64,000 bases of DNA from RGIG5050 sp045636065 (GTDB lineage Bacteria; Verrucomicrobiota; Kiritimatiellia; RFP12; UBA1067), in the NCBI GenBank assembly GCA_045636065.1, contig JAZTWW010000063.1, forward strand, positions 1 to 64,000, read 5' to 3'. Below the pieces are notes generated by a model, which was given only the letters and a program-made list of their open reading frames with translations, was not told the origin of the DNA and did no database searches. Every line of letters starts with the position of its first letter. The stretch's first letter is position 1. Below, one piece after another: positions 31,763-39,780 of this stretch. A program made the position numbers and the translations under genes.

Positions 31763-34432
31763 ATGAGCGGATTGAATTCCATATCAGGACTCAACAGGGT
31801 CAACGTTGATTACCGTCCTCAAGTCGAGGCGGCGGGGAATCAGCATGGCCGGAACGGGAACGTCGAGACCGGCGCGCAGCCGGCCCAGCCTCTGGAGGGC
31901 GCGGGCTCGGACAAGAGCATCGTTAAGCAGCTTGACGTGCTGCTTCTCAACGCCGCAAGGAAGTCTGTCGCGGCGGACGCCGGGCGGAAGATCGCCGATG
32001 AGCGCGACGCCCTGATCGGCGCAGGCATCCCGGAGGCCGAGGCTGACGAGATCAAAAGGCTCGCGAGAGTTGCGACGGAGAAGCTGCGCGCGCTCGACAA
32101 GTGCACGGGAAGCCAGATCGCGGATGCCGTGGAAATGAAGCAGAACAAGCTCGTGCGCAAGGAAACCGCCGGCAGCAAGGCCGTGCTTGAGGCTCTGGAC
32201 GCCCAGAGGGCCCTTTCCGACAAACTGTACAAGCTTAACGGAAAACTCTCCAGAAGAGGGGCTGACGGAGAGCTGCTGGACCGTCTTTTCGAGCTCCAGT
32301 TCCAGTGCGACCGGCGCGAGACGGAGATAAACTCGATAATCATCCGGATGCACGAGCTCAAGAACGCCGTCGAGAAGGGAAAGGATGCCGACCCGCGCAG
32401 CAAGGAGCTTCTGGATGCGAAGTTCATGGACCTCATACCGCGCGAGGCGCTTTTGATGCACGGCACGGCGGATGCGCTGGAGATGATGAAAAACCGCTTC
32501 GGCAACGGCGTCGCCGCGCTCGCCCAGAAGCTCGATGCCTTCTCCGCCAATGGCGACGCCAACATGACAAAGGCGGATCTCGACGAGCTCAAGGACAGCA
32601 TCAAGCACATGAAGGATGCAATCCAGGACGTCCGGAAGAACGGCATCGATGTCCGCGGCGGGAAAGACGGCGGGGAAATCAGCAGGATCATCGTGGACAG
32701 GACGGTGCTCGATGAGATGGATGGCGTTCTCTGCGAGGTCGAGGCGAAGTTCGCCGACGCGAAGAAGCATTACGTCGAAAGCGTGCGCAAGGCGTTCGTG
32801 GAGGAGGTCAGGCAGAGCCTTCTGCCCGACCCGCCCGATCCGTCGTTCGACTTCGACGACGATTTCCGCGTCTATCGCGACGCGGTAGAGGCGTTCGCCA
32901 AAGCGCTCGACGACATGGCGCGCACCGGATCCGTCGACCCGCTTGAGGAGGCGATTCTGGCCCTGGATGGAGCCACGCAGCTCCAGGGGATCGAGGATAG
33001 GATTTCAGATGTCCTCCAGCAAAACCGCTATGCCGGAGATGTGGCCGATAAGGCTGCAAAGTGCTATGTCGACATAAGGCTCGTCGCAGCCCAGTTCAAG
33101 GAGATGGTTGCAAGCACCAACCGCTATCTGCAGGGCGGCGAAGCCAAGCTGAGCGCCGGCGACGTCCGTAGGATGTTCCTCGGCGAGGTCGGCATCTCAA
33201 GCGTAGTCGAGGCGAGGGTCCGCGGGTTCAACGCGGGCGACGCGAATGGCGCGGCGGACGACGCCAACGTTGTGGACAGCAAGCTCCTCGGCAAGGGCGC
33301 CGCAGGCAGCGCCTATCTGCTGACGATGAAAGACGGCTCCGAGCTCGTCTTCAAGCCTGAACTCGAAGGGCGTCTGGGGCTCGGACTGCAGGCGGCCGGG
33401 CACAGCGCCTATGCCGAAAGCCAGAACGTGGCGAACCTGAACCTCGCCACCTGCGACACCGCCAAGGCTCTTGGATGCGAGGATGTCGTCGTGAAGTATT
33501 CCGTCGGCAGCCACAAGGGGCAGTTCGGAATGTTCATGGAGAAGGCGCCCGGCGTCTCCGGCGCGAAGTTCGGCAAGGGGAAGATCGAGGTCAAGGACGC
33601 CAACGAGCGCAGCCGGATCAAGGGCCAGATCGCCAGGAAGCTGAACCGCCTCCAGTGGCTGGACGCCATCAGCGGCCAGGGAGACCGCAGCGGCAGCAAC
33701 TATTTCCTGCACATCGACGAGAACAACCACGATGTGACGCTGAAGGGCATCGACAACGACGCGTCGTTCGTCAAGAACCGCATCGGCATGCAGAAGTACA
33801 AGTTTGAGGGGGAGAAGGCCCAGGAATTCCTTGCGTTTCTCGATGAAGTCTGCTCGACGATCCACAATGGCGACGAAGAGGGGGCGGAATTCGAGCGCTG
33901 CAACAAATCGCCCGCCATTTCGGCAGACGAAGAGACGGGAACGGTCATCGTCGATCTCTCCAAGGCCGGGACGGCGCAGGAGATCGGACTTGCGCTGACG
34001 ATGACCGTCGGCGCCCAGTCGATCGCGATGCCCGATGTAATCGACAGCGATATGTACGATAGGCTCATGGAGCTGGACCAGAACGACAACGCGAAGGCCG
34101 CATACTTCGATTCGATCAGACCGCGCCTCTCCGACGAGGGGTTCGAGGCCGCCAAACTGCGGCTCGAGGATGCGATCAGATACGCCAAGGAGCTGAAAGA
34201 CGCCAAAAAGGTCGTTGGCGGCGACGACTGGATTGCGATCGCCAGCGCCAAGCGCCCCGATGGGGCCGGCGAAAAGCTCAAGGTCGTCAATTCCTCCGGA
34301 GACGAGATCGAGGTGACCGCCGAGACGTTCAACGACGAGGATCCGCGGCTGAAGCGCTTTGCACAGGACGGCATCAAGGGCTCCTGCCCGTCATACTACA
34401 TGCGCGACGGCCTGGACGGGCTCTTTGACTGA
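31763..34432 (+). CDS. T3SS effector-like protein with PI3/PI4-kinase-like domain, paralogue of the 974-aa effector
   Basis: 889 aa. N-terminus MSGLNSISGLNRV is polar, with no Sec signal. Residues about 50-350 align with the helical region of the 974-aa protein (shared QLDVLL, LSDKL, QCDRRE-x-EI, REALLMHG). Kinase-like domain from about 505: Gly-rich GKGAAGSAY (510-518), Lys in LVFKPE (K531), catalytic loop GQGDRSGSNYF (D641, R642, N646) and KGIDNDASF (D664, D666). The His of GDRH is Ser here, while the Asp, Arg and Asn are kept. It is driven by box F; no chaperone is adjacent, so it may share the chaperone at 11356. Confidence 0.75.
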   Translation: MSGLNSISGLNRVNVDYRPQVEAAGNQHGRNGNVETGAQPAQPLEGAGSDKSIVKQLDVLLLNAARKSVAADAGRKIADERDALIGAGIPEAEADEIKRLARVATEKLRALDKCTGSQIADAVEMKQNKLVRKETAGSKAVLEALDAQRALSDKLYKLNGKLSRRGADGELLDRLFELQFQCDRRETEINSIIIRMHELKNAVEKGKDADPRSKELLDAKFMDLIPREALLMHGTADALEMMKNRFGNGVAALAQKLDAFSANGDANMTKADLDELKDSIKHMKDAIQDVRKNGIDVRGGKDGGEISRIIVDRTVLDEMDGVLCEVEAKFADAKKHYVESVRKAFVEEVRQSLLPDPPDPSFDFDDDFRVYRDAVEAFAKALDDMARTGSVDPLEEAILALDGATQLQGIEDRISDVLQQNRYAGDVADKAAKCYVDIRLVAAQFKEMVASTNRYLQGGEAKLSAGDVRRMFLGEVGISSVVEARVRGFNAGDANGAADDANVVDSKLLGKGAAGSAYLLTMKDGSELVFKPELEGRLGLGLQAAGHSAYAESQNVANLNLATCDTAKALGCEDVVVKYSVGSHKGQFGMFMEKAPGVSGAKFGKGKIEVKDANERSRIKGQIARKLNRLQWLDAISGQGDRSGSNYFLHIDENNHDVTLKGIDNDASFVKNRIGMQKYKFEGEKAQEFLAFLDEVCSTIHNGDEEGAEFERCNKSPAISADEETGTVIVDLSKAGTAQEIGLALTMTVGAQSIAMPDVIDSDMYDRLMELDQNDNAKAAYFDSIRPRLSDEGFEAAKLRLEDAIRYAKELKDAKKVVGGDDWIAIASAKRPDGAGEKLKVVNSSGDEIEVTAETFNDEDPRLKRFAQDGIKGSCPSYYMRDGLDGLFD

Positions 34433-34512
34433 GCGCCAAAATTCCATGTTGCTTAATTTCCCGTAATATAGTAGTATAAAACCTCTTCATGATTTCACAA
34501 GGAAACAGGAAA

Positions 34513-35016
34513 ATGGCAACAGGAACGATGAAGTCCGTGTGGGGTAGGTTCGGTTCATTCACCATGGCTGCGGTAGGCGCGATGGCTCTCTTCGCGGCGG
34601 CAGGGTGCGCGTCGTCGAAGTGCTCTTCGACGTTCGCGGAGTACGACAACGTCACCGAGGTAAAGGTGATCGAGCTCAAGCGCACGTCGCAGAGCTGGGA
34701 CGGCGCGGAGCTGCCCGACTATCCCGTCGGACGGCCGGAACTCGTCGTTAAGCGCTACGTGTTCCCGCGCGGCAGCAAACTCGGCTGGCACCACCATCCC
34801 GTCATCAACTACGGCATCCTCCAGCAGGGCGAGCTTACGATCATCGGGCTTGACGGCACCGAGAAGACGGTTCACGCCGGCGAGGCTGTCGTCGAGATGG
34901 TCGGCACCATCCACCATGGCGAGAACCGCAGCGACAGGACAGTCGTTCTCGACATGTTCTACATCTCGCAGGATGGAACGCCGCTTGCCGTACAGCATCC
35001 GGAAATCGAGAAATAG
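34513..35016 (+). CDS. Cupin-domain lipoprotein
   Basis: 167 aa from ATG 34513. A signal region with lipobox (MALFAAAGC) predicts lipidation at the Cys near residue 27. The cupin fold is evident: GWHHHPVINYGILQQGELTI with metal-binding His residues and the second motif AGEAVVEMVGTIHHGENRSD. The reaction is unknown; small periplasmic cupins often bind a metal or a small ligand. A separate in-frame open stretch follows the stop (see next entry). An AT-rich promoter-like region (GTAGTATAAA at 34471-34480) lies upstream. Confidence 0.75.
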   Translation: MATGTMKSVWGRFGSFTMAAVGAMALFAAAGCASSKCSSTFAEYDNVTEVKVIELKRTSQSWDGAELPDYPVGRPELVVKRYVFPRGSKLGWHHHPVINYGILQQGELTIIGLDGTEKTVHAGEAVVEMVGTIHHGENRSDRTVVLDMFYISQDGTPLAVQHPEIEK

Positions 35017-35190
35017 CCGGACGGCCGCTTTTCACGCTTCAATGTGCTCGAGCATGACGGAAAGATGCTCGAGCATGAGGAGAGCGACGCCTTCTGCGAA
35101 AAGTCTGAGGAGGCGCTCAGAAGCTATCTTGATAGGCAGGTCGAATCGGGCGTAATAACCCCGGAGGAGCGAAAGGCGCTAAGGTGGTGA
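35017..35190 (+). pseudogene. In-frame coding-like tail after the cupin stop
   Basis: The cupin frame stays open for 57 codons beyond its TAG, reading NVLEHDGKMLEHEESDAFCE ... SYLDRQVESGVITPEERKAL RW. The composition is protein-like and ends three bases before the RBS of the next gene. It contains two copies of the palindrome TGCTCGAGCA. It could be a former C-terminus cut by a nonsense change, or a short gene using GTG or ATG inside it. Confidence 0.35.
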
Positions 35191-35194
35191 AACC

Positions 35195-35593
35195 ATGAAG
35201 AAGGCGACAGTCACATACCGCGTTCCGTACGCCGACACCGACCAGATGGGTGTCGTCTACTACGGCAACTATCTCAAGTACTTCGAAATGGCGCGCAACG
35301 AGCTTATGCGCGTTTGCGGCTACACGTACAAGCAGTGCGAGCAGGAGGGGTGGATGCTCCCCGTCCTGCACGCCGAGACCGACTACCACAGGCCCGCAAG
35401 GTACGACGATCTCATCGAGATCTCGGCGTGGTGTCGGTCCCTCAAGGGGATCCGCCTTGAGATCGCCTGCGAAGTCAGGGTGAACGGCGAGCTTCTCGTC
35501 GACGGCTTCACGCGCCACTGCTTCGTGTCTTCGGCGACGTTCCGCCCCGTTCCGCCGCCCGAACGCTTTCTGGAGTCCGTCAATGCGCCGTGA
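35195..35593 (+). CDS. Acyl-CoA thioesterase, YbgC/4HBT hot-dog family
   Basis: 132 aa. N-terminal signature YRVPYADTDQMGVVYYGNYLKYFE contains the catalytic Asp of the 4-hydroxybenzoyl-CoA thioesterase/YbgC group, followed by LHAETDYHRPARYDDLIEI and the RHCFVS strand. These enzymes hydrolyse short or medium acyl-CoA thioesters in the cytoplasm. RBS aggtgg is 5 bases upstream. It overlaps trmB by 11 bases, so the two are cotranslated. Confidence 0.85.
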   Translation: MKKATVTYRVPYADTDQMGVVYYGNYLKYFEMARNELMRVCGYTYKQCEQEGWMLPVLHAETDYHRPARYDDLIEISAWCRSLKGIRLEIACEVRVNGELLVDGFTRHCFVSSATFRPVPPPERFLESVNAP

Positions 35594-36329
35594 ACCGCCG
35601 CCATCATGCGAGATAAAGCTCGCAGATCCCACAAAGCCTCTCGCATGCCCCAGCCTGTACGATCCTGCACGCGAGCTTGAGGTGGAGGTGGGCTGCGGCA
35701 AAGGGCGTTTTCTCGCCGCCCGCGCCGCGCAGCACCCAGAATGCGAGTTTCTCGGGGTCGAGCGGATGCGCTCGCGCGTGGAGTCGTTCGACAGGAAGAT
35801 CGGCCGGGCGAATCTCAAGAATGCGCACGTGCTCAGGCTTGAGGCCCTCTACACTTTCCACTATCTCCTTCCTGAGCACCATGCGCGCAAGGTGTTCGTC
35901 TTTTTCCCGGATCCGTGGCCAAAGACGAAGCACCACCGCCACAGGCTTTTCGGCCCCCTGTTCCTGGATGCGCTGCACCGCGTCCTGAAGACGGGCGGCG
36001 TTCTCGAGTTCGCGACGGACCATGAGGAGTATTTCCACGTGGTGGAGGGGTGCTTTGAAGCCGATGCCGCCGAAAGGGGCGCGAGAGGGAAAACGCCCCG
36101 CTACAGGCGCATAGAGCCGATGCCGCGCGGCCCGGAGGTGTGGACCGAGTTCGAGACGATATTCCGCTCGCAGGGGCTTCCGATCTTCTCGGCCGCATGG
36201 GAGGCCCTTGAAACGGACGATCCGCCCTTGAAGCCCCTTGAGATCCTTCCCGAGGACGAGCCTAAGGAGGGCATAGCGAGAAGGGTGTCCAAACGTGACC
36301 TTGAGGATGCCCCGGAACTTTGCGAGTAG
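35583..36329 (+). CDS. trmB: tRNA (guanine-N7-)-methyltransferase
   Basis: 248 aa. Transfers methyl from SAM to G46 of tRNA variable loops. SAM motif EVEVGCGKGRFLAARA (about 33-48), FLGVERMRSRV, and the family-specific active site VFVFFPDPWPKTKHHRHRLF. The C-terminus is about 30 residues longer than in E. coli and acidic. The start overlaps the thioesterase gene. Confidence 0.9.
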   Translation: MRREPPPSCEIKLADPTKPLACPSLYDPARELEVEVGCGKGRFLAARAAQHPECEFLGVERMRSRVESFDRKIGRANLKNAHVLRLEALYTFHYLLPEHHARKVFVFFPDPWPKTKHHRHRLFGPLFLDALHRVLKTGGVLEFATDHEEYFHVVEGCFEADAAERGARGKTPRYRRIEPMPRGPEVWTEFETIFRSQGLPIFSAAWEALETDDPPLKPLEILPEDEPKEGIARRVSKRDLEDAPELCE

Positions 36330-36359
36330 GCGGAATACCGGTAATGGAGGCCGGATATT

Positions 36360-36632
36360 ATGGATAATATCGAAATTGCGAGGCTGCTGGAGTTTGGGAT
36401 GCTTTTCTGCTTCGGCTTCTCATGGCCTTTTGCAATCGCAAAGACCGTAAGGGCCAAGCGCGTTGACGGGAAGAGCCCTCTCTTCGCCATTCTCGTGATG
36501 CTCGGGTACGTATGCGGCATTGCAGCCCACCTTATCTCCGACAGAAGCTGGGTGACATGGGTCTACGCCATCGATCTCGCCCTTGTGGCAACCGACTTCG
36601 CCCTCTATCTCCTTTATTCCCGCCGCGGGTAG
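36360..36632 (+). CDS. Small three-helix membrane protein
   Basis: 90 aa with three hydrophobic segments: FGMLFCFGFSWPFAIAK, FAILVMLGYVCGIAAHL and VYAIDLALVATDFALYLLY. The pattern (G/S-W-P-x-A-I near TM1, KSPLFAI, AIDLALV-x-D near TM3) recalls PQ-loop/SemiSWEET-like half transporters but is not diagnostic. Probably inner membrane; role unknown. Confidence 0.6.
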   Translation: MDNIEIARLLEFGMLFCFGFSWPFAIAKTVRAKRVDGKSPLFAILVMLGYVCGIAAHLISDRSWVTWVYAIDLALVATDFALYLLYSRRG

Positions 36633-36641
36633 AGATTCTTC

Positions 36642-36670
36642 TTGCATTCGCGCGCGGAATAGGGTAAAAT
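36642..36670 (+). promoter_or_regulatory. Sigma-70 promoter of the rubrerythrin gene
   Basis: TTGCAT (36642-36647), 17-bp spacer, TAAAAT (36665-36670), leaving a leader of about 97 bases before ATG 36774. Confidence 0.65.
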
Positions 36671-36773
36671 CTTCTACCGCAACGGTTCCTTGTGGAGTCG
36701 CTGCGAGTAGAGAAGCAACAGGCGTTCGCCCCGGAATATGCGGGTCGGGCGGAGAAACAAGAAGGAGCCAAAA

Positions 36774-37319
36774 ATGAAGTGGGTCTGTCCAGTATGCGGA
36801 TATGTGCATGTCGGCGATACGCCGCCGGAGTTCTGCCCCCAGTGCAAGGTGCCGGGCGCCAAGTTCAAGAAGGTCGAGGAGCAGGGCGACGCCCCGTTCG
36901 CCTGCGAGCATGAAGTGGGCAGCGCCAAGGGGCTCGACGAGCGCGTAGTCGAAGGCCTCAAGATGAATTTCAACGGCGAGTGCGCAGAAGTCGGAATGTA
37001 TCTCGCCATGAGCCGCCAGGCCGACCGCGAGGGGTATCCCGAGGTCGCCGAGGCGTTCAGGCGCTACGCCTTCGAGGAAGCCGACCATGCAAGCCGCTTC
37101 GCCGAGCTGCTCGGCGAGGTGCTCGTCCCCTGCACGAAGACGAACGTCAAGATGCGCGCCGACGCCGAAGCGGGCGCCTGCGACGGCAAGCTCCAGCTCG
37201 CCAAGCTCGCGAAGGAGCTCGGTTACGACGCCGTCCATGATACGGTCCACGAGATGGCCAAGGACGAAGCCCGCCACGGCGCTGGCTTCCGCGGTCTCTA
37301 CAAGCGCTACTTCGCTTGA
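36774..37319 (+). CDS. Rubrerythrin, reverse type (N-terminal rubredoxin domain)
   Basis: 181 aa from ATG 36774 (aaggag upstream). N-terminal rubredoxin centre WVCPVCGYVHVG ... FCPQCKVPG (residues 3-28) precedes the ferritin-like diiron domain with ECAEVGMYLAMSRQADREGY, FEEADHASRF and MAKDEARHGAGF. Domain order is reversed relative to classical rubrerythrin. It reduces hydrogen peroxide in the cytoplasm of anaerobes. Expressed from its own promoter and followed by a strong hairpin. Confidence 0.9.
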   Translation: MKWVCPVCGYVHVGDTPPEFCPQCKVPGAKFKKVEEQGDAPFACEHEVGSAKGLDERVVEGLKMNFNGECAEVGMYLAMSRQADREGYPEVAEAFRRYAFEEADHASRFAELLGEVLVPCTKTNVKMRADAEAGACDGKLQLAKLAKELGYDAVHDTVHEMAKDEARHGAGFRGLYKRYFA

Positions 37320-37342
37320 TCTTTTAGACCGTTCCCCGTGCA

Positions 37343-37377
37343 ATGGACCCCCGGCCCTGCTGCGGCCGGGGATCCAT
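37343..37377 (+). terminator. Long GC hairpin after rubrerythrin
   Basis: ATGGACCCCCGGCC pairs with GGCCGGGGATCCAT (14 bp, one mismatch) around a 7-base loop. No T-run follows, so termination strength is uncertain. Confidence 0.5.
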
Positions 37378-37421
37378 GCCGTATGATCCAGTGGGGATGT
37401 TTCCGCAAGAGGTGACGATAG

Positions 37422-39191
37422 ATGAGCAACAAACTTGACCCGTTGACGATGAAGGACTGGCAGATAGCCGAAGCTGCCGAGGAAGACTTGAAGACCGCCG
37501 AAGAGCTCGCGCACGCGCTTGGGCTCAAGGCCGGCGAATGGAGCCCATACGGGCGCAACCTCGCCAAGATCGACGCGCAGAAGGTGCTGCACCGTCTCGG
37601 CAACGGCCGCAAGGGAAAGTACATTGACGTCACGGCCATCACCCCCACGCCGCTTGGCGAGGGCAAGACCACGACGACTCTCGGCCTCGTCGAAGGCCTC
37701 GGCAGGCTCGGCAAGAAGGTGATCGGCACCGTCCGCCAGCCGTCTGGCGGCCCCACGTTCAACATAAAGGGATCGGCTGCGGGCGGCGGGCTCGCGCAGG
37801 TCGTTCCGCTTACGCAGCTTTCGCTCGGCCTTACGGGCGATCTCGACGCCGTCACCAACGCGAACAACCTTGCCATGACGGCTCTCAACGCCCGCATGCA
37901 GCACGAGAACAACCATGACGATGCCTGGCTCCAGGAGCGCGGGCTCGTCAGGCTCGACATCGATCCCGCGCGCGTCCAGCTCAAGTGGGCGATGGATTTC
38001 TGCGCGCAGGGCCTCAGGAACATCCAGATAGGCTACGGCGGCAGGCTCGACGGATTCAGGATGGACAGCGGCTTCTACATCTCCGTCGCGAGCGAGGTGA
38101 TGGCGATTCTCGCGATGAGCGCCGATCTGGCCGATCTGAGGGCCCGCCTCGCAAGGATGGTTGTCGCCTACTCCAAGTCGGGTGCGCCCGTAACGTGCGC
38201 CGACCTCGAGTGCGACGGCGCGATGTGCGCTCTTCTGGTTAACGCTATCAACCCCACGATGATGCAGTCCATCGAGGGTCAGCCGATGTTCGTCCATGCC
38301 GGGCCCTTCGCCAACATTGCGATCGGCCAGTCGAGCGTCATCGCCGACCGCCTCGCCTGCGCCCTCGCCGACTACGTCGTCACCGAGAGCGGATTCGCTA
38401 GCGACATGGGATTCGAGAAGTTCTGGAACATCAAGTGCCGCTGCTCCGGGCTCAAGCCCGACGCAGTCGTCCTCGTCGCGACCGTGCGCGCGCTAAAGGC
38501 CCACGGCGGCGCGCCGCAGGTCAAGGCCGGCATGAAGCTCGATCCCGTGTACACCACCGAGAACCTCGAGCTTCTGGAGAAGGGGTGCGAAAACCTCCTC
38601 GCCCACATCGACATCATCCGTAAATCCGGCATCAAGCCCGTGGTGTGCCTCAACGCCTTCGCGACCGACACCGAGGCCGAGCGCGAGCTCGTAAAGCGCG
38701 TCGCCTGCGAGGCCGGCGCAACGTTCGCCGTGAGCGACCACTGGCTCAAGGGCGGTGAAGGCGCCGAGGACCTCGCGAAGGCTGTCATCGCCGCCGTGCA
38801 GGAGCCGAACGATTTCCACTATCTCACGGAACTCAAGGAGCCGCTTTCACAGCGCATCGAAGCGCTCGTGAAGGAGGTCTACGGCGGCGACGGAGTCGAC
38901 TACATCGACGGCGCCGACGAAAAGCTCAAGGCACTTGAGGCGAATCCCGACACGGCTTCGCTTCCCGTGTGCATGGCCAAGACGCAGTACTCGCTCTCCG
39001 ACGATCCGAAGAAGCTCGGCCGCCCGAAGGGCTGGCGCATGCAGGTGAGGGACGTTCTCATCTACAGGGGCGCGGGGCTCGTCGTTCCCGTCTCGGGTGA
39101 GATAAAGCTCATGCCCGGAACGAGCGCGTCTCCGGCCTTCCGCAGGATCGACGTCGACACCGCAACCGGCAAGGTCAGGGGCCTTTTCTGA
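37422..39191 (+). CDS. fhs: Formate-tetrahydrofolate ligase
   Basis: 589 aa. ATP-dependent formylation of tetrahydrofolate, feeding one-carbon units to purine synthesis (purN and purL lie in this window) or acetogenic metabolism. Diagnostic segments: P-loop TPTPLGEGKTTTTLGL (about 70-85), RQPSGGPTFNIKGSAAGGGL, LTGDLDAVTNANNL, FVHAGPFANIAIGQSS and the C-terminal PGTSASPAFRRID. Slightly longer N-terminus than usual. The stop overlaps the apt start by one base. Confidence 0.95.
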   Translation: MSNKLDPLTMKDWQIAEAAEEDLKTAEELAHALGLKAGEWSPYGRNLAKIDAQKVLHRLGNGRKGKYIDVTAITPTPLGEGKTTTTLGLVEGLGRLGKKVIGTVRQPSGGPTFNIKGSAAGGGLAQVVPLTQLSLGLTGDLDAVTNANNLAMTALNARMQHENNHDDAWLQERGLVRLDIDPARVQLKWAMDFCAQGLRNIQIGYGGRLDGFRMDSGFYISVASEVMAILAMSADLADLRARLARMVVAYSKSGAPVTCADLECDGAMCALLVNAINPTMMQSIEGQPMFVHAGPFANIAIGQSSVIADRLACALADYVVTESGFASDMGFEKFWNIKCRCSGLKPDAVVLVATVRALKAHGGAPQVKAGMKLDPVYTTENLELLEKGCENLLAHIDIIRKSGIKPVVCLNAFATDTEAERELVKRVACEAGATFAVSDHWLKGGEGAEDLAKAVIAAVQEPNDFHYLTELKEPLSQRIEALVKEVYGGDGVDYIDGADEKLKALEANPDTASLPVCMAKTQYSLSDDPKKLGRPKGWRMQVRDVLIYRGAGLVVPVSGEIKLMPGTSASPAFRRIDVDTATGKVRGLF

Positions 39192-39715
39192 TGAAGGAGC
39201 TTAAGGACTACGTCATAACGATCCCCGACTTCCCCACCAAGGGAATCCTCTTCCGCGACATCACGGGGATCATCTCCAATGCCGAAGGCTTCAAGCTGAG
39301 CATCGACGAGCTGGAGGAGCGTCTCAAGGGGGTCGAGTTCGACACCATAGTCGGGCTCGAAAGCCGCGGATTCATATTCGGTGCGCCGCTCGCCGCCAAT
39401 TTCGGCAAGTCGTTCGTCCCCGTGAGGAAGAAGGGCAAGCTTCCTCGCGCGACGATCGAGAAGAGCTACGCTCTCGAATACGGCTTTGCGACGATAGAGA
39501 TACACCGAGACGCCATAAAGCCGGGCGAAAGGGTCGTCGTCGTCGACGACCTGCTCGCTACGGGCGGCACGGCGAACGCAGCCTGCGAACTCATCGAGGA
39601 GCTCGGCGGCAAGGTGGTCAAGCTCCTCTTCGTGATGGAGCTTTCCACCCTCAAGGGCCGCGAGTCGCTGAAGCGCTACGACGTCGAAAGCCTGTTCTCT
39701 TTCGATGGCGAATGA
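39191..39715 (+). CDS. apt: Adenine phosphoribosyltransferase
   Basis: 174 aa. Salvages adenine to AMP using PRPP. Family motifs: IPDFPTKGILFRDITG near the N-terminus, GLESRGFIFGAPLA, VRKKGKLPRATI and the PRPP-binding loop VVVVDDLLATGGTA. Translationally coupled to fhs (TGATG). Confidence 0.95.
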   Translation: MKELKDYVITIPDFPTKGILFRDITGIISNAEGFKLSIDELEERLKGVEFDTIVGLESRGFIFGAPLAANFGKSFVPVRKKGKLPRATIEKSYALEYGFATIEIHRDAIKPGERVVVVDDLLATGGTANAACELIEELGGKVVKLLFVMELSTLKGRESLKRYDVESLFSFDGE

Positions 39716-39780
39716 CGGCGCGCCTTCGCGCCAAGTGTGGGATACATCGCCGGTGGGGACACCGGAGAATGGAGGCATCG

